A DNA stretch of 32,533 bases from an uncultured Prevotellaceae bacterium (GTDB lineage Bacteria; Bacteroidota; Bacteroidia; Bacteroidales; Bacteroidaceae): assembly GCA_947174565.1 (NCBI GenBank), contig CAMWJL010000018.1:1-32533 (forward strand). Direction: 5' to 3'. The position numbers were made by a program, and so were the translations under genes. Under the pieces are notes generated by a model. That model saw only the letters and a program-made list of their open reading frames with translations, made no database searches and was not told where the DNA came from. Every line of letters begins with the position of its first letter. Position 1 is the stretch's first letter. Of the stretch, positions 24,942 through 32,472 are shown piece by piece.

Positions 24942-26966
24942 ATGGCAAATTCTATCGAAGTTTTGAATCATGCAGCGGACAACATCCGCATCCTCGCTGC
25001 ATCGGCAGTAGAAAAGGCAAAGTCTGGTCACCCTGGTGGTGCAATGGGCGGTGCCGACTTCATCAATGTGTTGTACTCCGAGTACCTCAAATATGACCCA
25101 AAGAACCCAAGCTGGGAAGGTCGCGACCGCTTCTTCCTCGACCCTGGTCACATGGCTCCCATGCTCTACTCACAGCTCTGCCTCATCGGAAAGTTCTCGC
25201 TCGAAGAGTTGGCACAGCTCCGCCAGTGGGGTTCTCCCACGACGGGGCACCCCGAATTTGAGATTGCCCGCGGTATCGAAAACACCTCTGGTCCTCTCGG
25301 TCAGGGTCATGTGTTCGCCATCGGTGCGGCCATCGCCGCCAAGTTCTTGGCTGCCCACACTGGCAACCCCACATTCTCGAAAGAAACCATCTACGCCTAC
25401 ATCTCTGATGGTGGTGTACAGGAAGAGATTTCACATAGCGGCGCACGCATTGCTGGCACCCTCGGTCTTGACAACCTCATCATGTTCTACGACTCCAACG
25501 ACATTCAGCTTTCCACTGAAACAAAGGAAGTTATGGCAGAGGACACCGCTACCAAGTATCGCGCACTCGGTTGGGAAGTCTTTGAAATTGTCGGCAACGA
25601 CGCAGCACAGATTCGTGCCGCTCTCGACAAGGCTCAGAAGGTGGAAGGCAAGCCAACCCTCATCATCGGTAAGTGCATCATGGGTAAGGGTGCGTTGAAG
25701 GCCGACGGCACTTCTTACGAAGCCAACTGCAAGACCCACGGCGCTCCTCTCGGTGGCGACGCATTCGTCAACACCATCAAGAACCTCGGTGGCGACCCAG
25801 AGAACCCATTCCAGATTTTCAACGACGTGAAGGAACTCTACGCCAACCGCGCCAAGGAACTCGAAACCATCTGTGCAGAGCGTTATGCAGAGGAAAAGGC
25901 TTGGGCAGATGCTAACCCAGAGAAGGCTGCCGCACAGGCAGAGTGGTTCAGCGGCAAAGCTCCAAAGATTGACTGGAGCAAGTGCGTACAGAAAGAGAAT
26001 GACGCAACTCGTTCCGCTTCAGCAGCTTGTCTGTCAGTATTGGCAGAGCAAGTCCCCAACATGATTTGTGCTTCTGCCGACCTCTCCAACTCAGACAAGA
26101 CCGACGGCTTCCTCAAGAAGACCCACGCCTTCACAAAGGGTGACTTCTCAGGTGCCTTCTTCCAAGCAGGTGTGGCAGAGTTGACAATGGCTTGCTGCTG
26201 CATCGGCATGGCACTCCACGGAGGTGTCATCCCTGCTTGCGGCACGTTCTTCGTGTTCTCCGACTACATGAAGCCAGCCGTTCGTATGGCAGCCCTCATG
26301 GAGCTTCCTGTCAAGTTCATTTGGACACACGATGCTTTCCGCGTAGGTGAAGACGGTCCTACTCACGAACCCGTGGAGCAGGAAGCACAGATTCGCCTCA
26401 TGGAGAAACTGCACAACCACTCAGGCAAGCCAAGTGTGCTCGTACTCCGTCCTGCCGACGCTCTGGAGACCACCGAAGCTTGGGCACTTGCTATGGAGAA
26501 CATGGCCACACCAACAGCCCTCATCCTCTCTCGTCAGAACATTCAAAACCTGCCCGCTGGCAACGACTACAGCCAGGCAGCCAAGGGCGGCTACATCGTG
26601 GCTGGCTCTGATGAGAACCCCGACGTGATTCTCGTAGCTACAGGTTCTGAGGTTAGCACCCTTGTGGCTGGTGCAGAACTGCTCCGCAAGGACGGCAAGA
26701 AGGTACGCATCGTCAGCGTTCCATCTGAAGGTCTCTTCCGTCAGCAACCAAAAGAATACCAGCAGAGCGTGCTCCCACAGGGCGTGAAGAAGTTCGGTCT
26801 CACCGCAGGTCTGCCTGTCAACCTCCTCGGTCTCGTGCCCGAGGCAGAAGGCAGCATCTGGGGTCTCGAATCCTTCGGATTCTCAGCTCCTTACAAGGTG
26901 CTCGACGAGAAACTCGGCTACACTGCTGAGAACGTCTATGCACAAGTGAACAAGCTCTTCGCATAA
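24942..26966 (+). CDS. tkt: Transketolase
   Basis: This 674-residue, thiamine-diphosphate enzyme of the non-oxidative pentose phosphate pathway exchanges two-carbon units between xylulose-5-phosphate and ribose- or erythrose-phosphate. Family features are AKSGHPGGAMGGADF, the TPP motif YISDGGVQEEISHSGARIAG with NDIQLST, and DGPTHEPVEQEAQIR in the pyrimidine-binding domain. The TPP motif begins SDGG rather than the usual GDG, which is remembered as common in Bacteroidetes. Its place after the arabinose genes supports a role in draining xylulose-5-phosphate; it may be the housekeeping copy or a dedicated one. Confidence 0.95.
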   Translation: MANSIEVLNHAADNIRILAASAVEKAKSGHPGGAMGGADFINVLYSEYLKYDPKNPSWEGRDRFFLDPGHMAPMLYSQLCLIGKFSLEELAQLRQWGSPTTGHPEFEIARGIENTSGPLGQGHVFAIGAAIAAKFLAAHTGNPTFSKETIYAYISDGGVQEEISHSGARIAGTLGLDNLIMFYDSNDIQLSTETKEVMAEDTATKYRALGWEVFEIVGNDAAQIRAALDKAQKVEGKPTLIIGKCIMGKGALKADGTSYEANCKTHGAPLGGDAFVNTIKNLGGDPENPFQIFNDVKELYANRAKELETICAERYAEEKAWADANPEKAAAQAEWFSGKAPKIDWSKCVQKENDATRSASAACLSVLAEQVPNMICASADLSNSDKTDGFLKKTHAFTKGDFSGAFFQAGVAELTMACCCIGMALHGGVIPACGTFFVFSDYMKPAVRMAALMELPVKFIWTHDAFRVGEDGPTHEPVEQEAQIRLMEKLHNHSGKPSVLVLRPADALETTEAWALAMENMATPTALILSRQNIQNLPAGNDYSQAAKGGYIVAGSDENPDVILVATGSEVSTLVAGAELLRKDGKKVRIVSVPSEGLFRQQPKEYQQSVLPQGVKKFGLTAGLPVNLLGLVPEAEGSIWGLESFGFSAPYKVLDEKLGYTAENVYAQVNKLFA

Positions 26967-26979
26967 AACAATCCAATGT

Positions 26980-27053
26980 ATAATTCGTGGACATTCATAG
27001 GCATTTCTTGGTGAAAGCAAGAACACAAATGCCCATGAATATCCACGAATTAT
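26980..27053. repeat. 27-bp near-perfect palindrome between tkt and rpiB
   Basis: The left arm 26980-27006 (beginning ATAATTCGTGGACATTCATA) and the right arm 27027-27053 are complementary at 25 of 27 positions. The 20-base loop can itself form TTCTTG/CAAGAA. It fills most of the 107-base gap and looks like a mobile or REP-like intergenic palindrome rather than a terminator, since no T-run follows. Confidence 0.75.
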
Positions 27054-27073
27054 CATCAATATCAAATGTATTT

Positions 27074-27514
27074 ATGGAAGTGAAAACCGTGGGAATTGCT
27101 TCTGACCACGCAGCATTCCCGTTGAAGCAGTTCGTCAAGAAATACCTCGAAGAGAAAGGCATCGCCTACAAGGACTATGGCACCCACACCGAAGAGTCCT
27201 GTAACTATGCCACCTACGGTCACGCCTTGGCCGAAGGCATCGAAAAAGGCGAAGTTTATCCCGGCATCGCCATGTGTGGCTCGGGCGAAGGCATCTCCAT
27301 GACCCTCAACAAGCATCAAAACATCCGTGCAGGTCTTGTGTGGCAGCCCGAGATTGCCCACCTCATCCGTGAGCACAACAATGCCAACGTCATCGTCTTC
27401 CCCGGCCGATTCATCAGCGAGGACGTATGCCGCCAATGTCTCGACGAGTTCTTCAACACCGAGTTCGCAGGTGGTCGCCACCAGCAGCGCATTGAGGACA
27501 TCCCCTGCAAGTAA
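27074..27514 (+). CDS. rpiB: Ribose-5-phosphate isomerase B
   Basis: This 146-residue RpiB/LacAB-family protein interconverts ribose-5-phosphate and ribulose-5-phosphate. D11 and H12 (IASDHAAFPLK), the catalytic cysteine C68 (AMCGSGEGISM) and NKHQNIRAGLVW are in the expected places. The frame is open from 26987 through the palindrome, but MEVKTVGIASDHA at 27074 fits the family. It is the last gene of the arabinose/pentose locus and is followed by a strong terminator. Confidence 0.95.
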   Translation: MEVKTVGIASDHAAFPLKQFVKKYLEEKGIAYKDYGTHTEESCNYATYGHALAEGIEKGEVYPGIAMCGSGEGISMTLNKHQNIRAGLVWQPEIAHLIREHNNANVIVFPGRFISEDVCRQCLDEFFNTEFAGGRHQQRIEDIPCK

Positions 27515-27533
27515 AATACAATAACAACAGTAT

Positions 27534-27580
27534 AACAATCCGCCCTGCACCATCTTACATAGTGCAGGGCGGATTGTTTG
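27534..27580. terminator. 17-bp perfect hairpin terminator after rpiB
   Basis: Arms AACAATCCGCCCTGCAC (27534-27550) and GTGCAGGGCGGATTGTT (27562-27578) flank an 11-base loop, with T-rich sequence after. It closes the plus-strand pentose operon and can serve the convergent toxin gene ending at 27603. Confidence 0.88.
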
Positions 27581-27602
27581 TCAACATCACGGACAGAAAA
27601 CG

Positions 27603-27899
27603 CTACTTCTTTCTCTTGCCGAAAAGGTCCGAATGTGTGCCAGTGTTAAGCATGACGAGAACAAGTTCTTTGTCACGCTGTTCCCAGATAAGCAACCAAT
27701 CAGGTTGGATATGACATTCCCACTGACCTTTACGGTCGCCTGTCAAAATATGGGCACGATATTTATCCTCCAATGTTTCGCCACGAAGCAACTTTCCAAC
27801 AACCGCCCATAGTTCGTCCATCGGTAAACCACGACGCTTACACACTTTCAGGTTGTGCTTAAACTCACCTGTAATGTGCAGTTCATATTTCGCCGTCAT
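27603..27899 (-). CDS. YafQ-type mRNA interferase toxin (RelE/ParE superfamily)
   Basis: This 98-residue protein matches the YafQ active-site layout: H50 (AHILTG), H63, D67 and W68 (ECHIQPDWLLIW), H89 and F93 (THSDLFG). These are nearly the same numbers as in E. coli YafQ, a ribosome-dependent endoribonuclease. The start codon overlaps the antitoxin stop as ATGA (27896-27899), so the two are translationally coupled with the antitoxin first. The intact active-site residues suggest it is functional. Confidence 0.9.
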   Translation of the reverse strand: MTAKYELHITGEFKHNLKVCKRRGLPMDELWAVVGKLLRGETLEDKYRAHILTGDRKGQWECHIQPDWLLIWEQRDKELVLVMLNTGTHSDLFGKRKK

Positions 27900-28129
27900 T
27901 CCTCTATTTCCCTAATCAAATCATCCAAGCTGTCATACTTATAGACACGCCCTTCGTCAAGATCACGCAGGGAGCGCTCATAAGACGAGAGTTTGCGTTT
28001 GCGAGGGATTGTTATTTTCCCCACCCCCTTCAACATGCCGATAGCACGCTTGATATCCTTCAGCATTGACATGTCTTCAATGTCCACCAAAATTTGTCCC
28101 TCTGCGGGCACGGTTGCCACTAATGCCAT
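27896..28129 (-). CDS. Antitoxin partner of the YafQ-type toxin
   Basis: This 77-residue protein immediately precedes and overlaps the toxin gene. The C-terminal part is charged and looks extended (RSLRDLDEGRVYKYDSLDDL), as expected for a toxin-wrapping tail. The N-terminal half (ILVDIEDMSMLKDIKRAIGM) does not look like the ribbon-helix-helix of DinJ, the usual YafQ partner, so the DNA-binding fold is unknown. The role is inferred from the gene arrangement. Confidence 0.75.
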   Translation of the reverse strand: MALVATVPAEGQILVDIEDMSMLKDIKRAIGMLKGVGKITIPRKRKLSSYERSLRDLDEGRVYKYDSLDDLIREIEE

Positions 28130-28159
28130 AATTCAGACCTTTCTTTGAGTATTCAAGTG

Positions 28160-28167
28160 CAAAGGTA
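28160..28167 (-). promoter_or_regulatory. -7 box of the toxin/antitoxin operon
   Basis: On the minus strand this reads TACCTTTG, 30 bases before the antitoxin ATG. A TTTG is present upstream but only 11 bases away, so the -33 element is unclear. Confidence 0.6.
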
Positions 28168-28545
28168 CAAAAAAAAGACAAAGTAAGCATTAGGGGAGTT
28201 TTTTTCTTTTCTCAGATGTATAAAAAGGCAAAGACTGCACATATAATGGGAATCATGAACGCTTTCTGTGACAATCTTTCCTAACACGCCCCCATCCTCC
28301 ACTTAAACACTCACATTCCCAACACCCTTCCACCCTAAAGGATGTTTTTCCTGCATGGTGAAGGAAAACAGTCCTGCGCCCGAAAGGAAACTTTTCCTGC
28401 ACGAGGAAGGAAAGGTGTCCTGCACGGGGAAAGACAATCGCTCTACACACAGAAAAGAATCGACAATTAGCAAAAGATAAAATTATTCGACATTAGATAA
28501 TGTATATTTTCTGAGTGTTTTCGCCTTAATCTCGACAAGAATGCG
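28168..28545. other. Intergenic region with repeat array C
   Basis: No gene is recognised in these 378 bases. Short open frames crossing the repeats exist on both strands but change character with each unit, because 23 is not a multiple of three. The region is pyrimidine-rich on the plus strand before the array (about 28270-28345). Confidence 0.7.
28349..28440. repeat. 23-bp-period tandem repeat array C (four copies)
   Basis: TCCTGC starts at 28349, 28372, 28395 and 28418, exactly 23 bases apart, each followed about 10 bases later by a purine block (AAGGAAA or a variant). A decayed fifth copy is in register at 28326. Units 1 and 3 contain TTTCCT/AGGAAA arms and can form small hairpins. Copies are contiguous with no spacers. 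Confidence 0.88.
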
Positions 28546-28553
28546 TAACTTTG
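28546..28553 (+). promoter_or_regulatory. -7 box of the HsdR-like nuclease gene
   Basis: TAACTTTG lies only 5 bases into the longest open frame, whose first ATG is at 28541. The true start must therefore be downstream, and the ATG at 28580 fits. No good -33 box is seen. Confidence 0.6.
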
Positions 28554-28579
28554 TAATCGGAACTACAAAAACAGGACGT

Positions 28580-29620
28580 ATGCAAGACACGTGGAATCTA
28601 TTCGTACATTATCTGAGTGAAGACAAGAAGAACAATGTATCAGAGGCAGAATACCATTCAACGATAGAGAAACAGCTTGGGCTATTGGGCTGGATGATAT
28701 ACAGAAATGAAATACTCCATAAGCCGAACCTTCCTATCGGGAATCATAATTTTATTCAGCCAGACATTTTAATTCAGAAAGAGGACAAAAAGCAATTTGT
28801 CATCGAAGTAAAACGTCCACTGCATGTCCAAACGGCTCAAGACTGTGACCAGTTAGTATCATATATGCGCCAGTTGAAATTGGAGGCTGGCATTTATATC
28901 GGAGAGCATATTGAGATTTTCTACGACCAGCCACAAAGTGAGAAGGCGGTTTCGGTACTGAAAATTCCGTTGGAACTTGACAACAAACGTGGGGCACGTT
29001 TCGTTGAATTGTTTTCTAAGGAGCATTTCAACAAAGAAGCGATTGTTCAGTTTTGCGAAAATCGTGTCAAAGAAATGCAGCATCAAGAGAGTTTGAACAA
29101 GATAAAAGAAAACTTGGTGAACGAGGCACAACAGCAGATTACAGAAGGCATGAAAATGTACCTGATGGAAAAGTACGGAAATGCCTTTTCTGAAAGTGAC
29201 ATCATCAATATGCTGACAACGATTGAGTTCACGGCAACTCCAAAGGGAGGGAAACAACCCAATGCTGGCAATTCTAATAGTGCTCCTGTACCTCAAGAAG
29301 AAGATATAATGTGTTTCCTCCGTACTCGAAATACAGATGCCAAAGGGATATTTAATATCAGTACTCAAACTTTGACAGTCTTGAAAGGCAGTACCATCAA
29401 TCCACAACATCGTGACAGTATAAAAACCAAGGACAAACAGAAACGCGAAACTTTGATAGCAGAATATACAGAATACAAGGATGGAACGTTAGTTGTGGTA
29501 AAAGATGTTGATTTCACATCTCCCAGCGGTGCAGCCCTATTTTGTGTTGGCGGATCGGAAAACGGGTGGAAATGTTGGAAAGATGAAAAGAACAATGAAC
29601 TTGATACATACAGAAAGTAA
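28580..29620 (+). CDS. Solitary HsdR-N-like nuclease with DUF4357-like C-terminus
   Basis: This 346-residue protein has an N-terminal domain resembling the PD-(D/E)xK domain of type I restriction R subunits: E30 in a helix, P61-D62 (IQPDILI), then E76 and K78 (FVIEVKRP), followed by DQLVSYMRQLK. Residues about 155-215 are a charged, probably coiled, linker. The C-terminus (about 258-346) has TLTVLKGSTI, VDFTSPSGAALFCVGG and NGWKCWKDE, typical of DUF4357. No helicase domain and no hsdM or hsdS gene is nearby. Such proteins are often labelled restriction-enzyme subunits, but this one stands alone next to a toxin/antitoxin pair. Nuclease activity and a defence role are inference. The start at 28541 overlaps the promoter and is rejected. 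Confidence 0.82.
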   Translation: MQDTWNLFVHYLSEDKKNNVSEAEYHSTIEKQLGLLGWMIYRNEILHKPNLPIGNHNFIQPDILIQKEDKKQFVIEVKRPLHVQTAQDCDQLVSYMRQLKLEAGIYIGEHIEIFYDQPQSEKAVSVLKIPLELDNKRGARFVELFSKEHFNKEAIVQFCENRVKEMQHQESLNKIKENLVNEAQQQITEGMKMYLMEKYGNAFSESDIINMLTTIEFTATPKGGKQPNAGNSNSAPVPQEEDIMCFLRTRNTDAKGIFNISTQTLTVLKGSTINPQHRDSIKTKDKQKRETLIAEYTEYKDGTLVVVKDVDFTSPSGAALFCVGGSENGWKCWKDEKNNELDTYRK

Positions 29621-29653
29621 CATCTGCCTCTATATTCTCCAACTATAATACAA

Positions 29654-29711
29654 AAAACAGAACGTGGGTTCGGTGAATTACCCAAAATTCACCGAACCCA
29701 CGTTCTGTTTT
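29654..29711. terminator. 26-bp perfect hairpin, bidirectional terminator
   Basis: Arms 29654-29679 and 29686-29711 are perfectly complementary (AAAACAGAACGTGGGTTCGG at the outer end) around an ACCCAA loop, with A-run and T-run ends. It lies between the convergent nuclease and GlsB-like genes and can end both transcripts. Confidence 0.9.
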
Positions 29712-29770
29712 AAGAGTAAGGAAGCTTCTATGCCGTATAAACCTGTGTCAATGATGATGACAGGAGCGCA

Positions 29771-30034
29771 TCAGTCAAATATCTTCTTCCAAATCCACAG
29801 GACAAGGACAGCACCAGCCACACAAAAGATGAAGTTGGTGATATAACCTGTGCCGAAAAGGGAGATGTTGAGCAGGTAGCTGATGAGGGCACCTGCATAA
29901 CTGCCGATGATGCCTACAACGAGGTTCATGCAACATCCTTTGCCTTTACCACTCATGATACGGTTGGCGACGTAGCCAATGAGAATGCCTGTAAGGATAG
30001 GCCATGCTGTGAAATCTACAATGTGTTCTAACAT
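29771..30034 (-). CDS. GlsB/YeaQ/YmgE-family small membrane protein
   Basis: This 87-residue protein has three membrane segments and the glycine-rich pattern of the transglycosylase-associated (GlsB/YeaQ) family: ILTGILIGYVANRIM, a short basic cysteine loop (GKGKGCCMN), then LVVGIIGSYAGALIS and a last hydrophobic segment. Members are linked to stress responses, but their biochemical role is unclear. The frame extends to 30067, but those codons coincide with a perfect -7 box (TATGTTTG on the minus strand), so MLEHIVDF at 30034 is taken as the start. Confidence 0.88.
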   Translation of the reverse strand: MLEHIVDFTAWPILTGILIGYVANRIMSGKGKGCCMNLVVGIIGSYAGALISYLLNISLFGTGYITNFIFCVAGAVLVLWIWKKIFD

Positions 30035-30060
30035 ATTGCGTACATTTTGGTTTTCCGCCA

Positions 30061-30068
30061 CAAACATA
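30061..30068 (-). promoter_or_regulatory. -7 box of the GlsB-like gene
   Basis: On the minus strand this is TATGTTTG, 26 bases before the chosen ATG at 30034. The leader would be about 20 bases long. No clear -33 match is seen 19-21 bases further up. Confidence 0.6.
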
Positions 30069-30216
30069 CAACATTTTTTTCACATGCTTTCACAATGACC
30101 CAAGAAATTTGTATGAAACAGGATGAAAAGTCGGTTGACTCCCCATTCTCGACCATTTTGTGGCAGAAAAATGAAAAAAACTGCTGGGACAAGGTGCGTG
30201 GGTGAGTTTTTTTTTA

Positions 30217-30224
30217 TAATTTTG
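30217..30224 (+). promoter_or_regulatory. Candidate -7 box of the SurA/PpiD-like gene
   Basis: TAATTTTG fits TAnnTTTG and follows a T-rich run, about 98 bases before the start at 30322. No -33 match is clear. The rest of 30069-30321 shows no gene or repeat. Confidence 0.45.
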
Positions 30225-30321
30225 CATGATTTTGCGATTTCGTGGCTGGAGGCGAGGCTTCTGGGTGCGCAATACGCATACGAGCATCCATTGTATATTA
30301 ACAAATCAAAATAACAAAAAA

Positions 30322-32472
30322 ATGGCAGTTTTACAAAAAATCAGAAGCAAGGGCGTGCTCCTTGTTTCCATCATCGCCCTGGCGTTGTTCCTCTTTGTTG
30401 CAGGCGACTTGTTCAGGGGGCTGGAGAGCGTGTTCCAAAGCTCGAGCCAGCAGGTAGGCGAAGTGAACGGCAAGACCGTCTCCATTCAGGAGTATCAGAA
30501 AATGGTGGATGACCTGCAGACCTACTATGAAATTGTTCAGCAAAAAAGTTCTTTCAACGAGGATGAGCTGAACCGCATTAAGGACGAGGCTTGGCAGACA
30601 TTCGTGCAGTCGGAGCTAATCAAGAACCAGTGTGACGAGCTCGGTCTTGCCGTGACCGACGACGAGATTTCCGACATCGTGAAAAGCGGTATGAGCCAAC
30701 TGCTTCAAGTGCCCGTGTTCGTGAACCAACAGACGGGGCGTTACGACTATGCTACGGTGAACGCATTCCTGACGGAGTACAAGACACTGAAAGATGCTGG
30801 CAGTCAGATTCCTGAGGCTTACGACAAGATTTACAAGTACTATCTGTTCGCACAGCGTCAGATTCGCGACCAGTTGCTCACTCAGAAGTATCAGGTGTTG
30901 CTCTCTCAGAGCTTCCTCTCCAACCCGGAAGAGGCTAAAATGGCATTCGCTGGTCGCACGGAAGAGTCTGACCTGTTGCTGGCAGCCCTGCCCGCCACAT
31001 CCGTGAAGGACGATGCTGTAAGCGTAACAGACACTGACCTGAAGAACAAGTACAACGAGGACAAGGAGCAGTACAGACAGTATATCGAAACCCGTGACAT
31101 CAAAGTGATTGACATTCAGGTGACAGCCAGCAACGAGGACAAGCAGGCTGCTGAGGCTGAGATGGCTGACGCCGCTACCAAACTGGCAAACGCAACCAAC
31201 AGCACTGCGGCTGGCAACGTGGTGCGCCAATCCACTTCACTGCTCTCCTACTCTGACATTTTCAAGATGAAGGACGCATTCCCAAGCATGATTTCGTCTA
31301 ACCTTGACTCTGTCGCAGTAGGTACGGTGAAAGCTCCTGCATACGATGCAATGACCAACACCTACTACACCTACAAAGTGCTGGGCAAGAAGACAGAGGC
31401 TGACTCTGTACTCTTCCGTCAGATTGGCGTGATTGGCAAGGACGAAGCTGATGTAGCAAAGAAGGCTGACAGCATCATGACCGCCTTGAACAACGGCGCG
31501 AACTTTAAGGAACTGGCAAAAAAGTACAACCAGACAGGCGATTCCACATGGCTTGCTACGGCACAGTTCCAGACCTCACAGGTGGATGGAGACAACGCAC
31601 TCTTCATCAACACACTCTACGGCATGAACTCTGGCGAGACAAAGAAACTGACGATGGAGAACGGAGCAACCGTCATTCTCCAAGTGATGAAGACCGCTAA
31701 CCCTGTGACGAAGTACAATGTAGCCGCAGTGGTGAAGGAACTGAAGTTCTCAGACAACACTTACAGCAAGGAATACAACAAATTCTCAGCTTTCGTGGCC
31801 GAGAACAAGAGCTTGGAGCAGATGGAAGCCAACGCTGCCAAGAGCGGCTATACGGTTCGTCCCATCAACGACGTAGTCAGCAATGCTCATGGCATTGCCA
31901 ACATCCGCGCCACTCGCGATGTGCTGAAATGGTTGTTTGATGATGCAAAGACGGGCGATGTGTCGCAGCTTTATGAATGCGGCAACAACGACCACCTGTT
32001 GATTGTGGCTCTCACAAATATCAACAAGGAGGGCTACCGCTCTGAGGCAAAGTTGAAGGATATGCTTACAGAGGAAATCAAGCAAGAGAAGAAAGTGGAG
32101 AAACTCTACGAAAGTGCCAAGAACGTGAAGAACATGGCTGAGGCACAGAAACTGAAAGATGTGGTGGTGGATACCATCAAGCACGTTTCATTCAGTGCTC
32201 CTACCTACATCGCAGCCACTGGTGCGTCGGAGCCTATGGTAAGTGCATTGGCATCCAAGACCGCAAAGGGCGCGTTCGCTGGCCCTGTGAAGGGCAACAA
32301 TGGTGTCTATATGCTTCAGGTCATCAACAAAAACAAGACCGCTGAGAAGTTCGATGCCAAGACAGAAGAGGCTTCTGCTGCAATGAACGACTTCCGTGCT
32401 GTATCGAATGCCATCATCAACACGCTCTATCTGAAAGCCAACGTAGAGGACAAACGCTATAAGTTCTTCTAA
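30322..32472 (+). CDS. SurA/PpiD-type periplasmic folding factor (peptidylprolyl isomerase family)
   Basis: This 716-residue protein has an N-terminal membrane anchor (about 11-28, VLLVSIIALALFLFVAGDLF) and a long periplasmic part. Residues about 45-210 are a SurA-N-like chaperone region (GEVNGKTVSIQEYQKMVDDL). A parvulin-like domain lies at about 361-465 (FRQIGVIGKDEADVAKKADS, then NGANFKELAKKYNQTGDSTW), and a second PPIase-like stretch lies near the C-terminus (GAFAGPVKGNNGVYMLQVIN). It lacks the clear GG-x-LGW block of active parvulins, so it may work mainly as a chaperone. E. coli PpiD is shorter (623). The frame is open from 30226, but MAVLQKIRSKG at 30322 directly precedes the anchor and is chosen. 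Confidence 0.9.
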   Translation: MAVLQKIRSKGVLLVSIIALALFLFVAGDLFRGLESVFQSSSQQVGEVNGKTVSIQEYQKMVDDLQTYYEIVQQKSSFNEDELNRIKDEAWQTFVQSELIKNQCDELGLAVTDDEISDIVKSGMSQLLQVPVFVNQQTGRYDYATVNAFLTEYKTLKDAGSQIPEAYDKIYKYYLFAQRQIRDQLLTQKYQVLLSQSFLSNPEEAKMAFAGRTEESDLLLAALPATSVKDDAVSVTDTDLKNKYNEDKEQYRQYIETRDIKVIDIQVTASNEDKQAAEAEMADAATKLANATNSTAAGNVVRQSTSLLSYSDIFKMKDAFPSMISSNLDSVAVGTVKAPAYDAMTNTYYTYKVLGKKTEADSVLFRQIGVIGKDEADVAKKADSIMTALNNGANFKELAKKYNQTGDSTWLATAQFQTSQVDGDNALFINTLYGMNSGETKKLTMENGATVILQVMKTANPVTKYNVAAVVKELKFSDNTYSKEYNKFSAFVAENKSLEQMEANAAKSGYTVRPINDVVSNAHGIANIRATRDVLKWLFDDAKTGDVSQLYECGNNDHLLIVALTNINKEGYRSEAKLKDMLTEEIKQEKKVEKLYESAKNVKNMAEAQKLKDVVVDTIKHVSFSAPTYIAATGASEPMVSALASKTAKGAFAGPVKGNNGVYMLQVINKNKTAEKFDAKTEEASAAMNDFRAVSNAIINTLYLKANVEDKRYKFF

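Noticed and set aside
25390-25520. Transketolase with an altered TPP motif (SDGG instead of GDG)
   Set aside because: The rest of the motif and active-site histidines are normal, and this variant is remembered from other Bacteroidetes transketolases, so it is unlikely to be a defect.
28349-28440. CRISPR array
   Set aside because: The units are contiguous at 23 bp with no unique spacers, and no cas genes are in the window.
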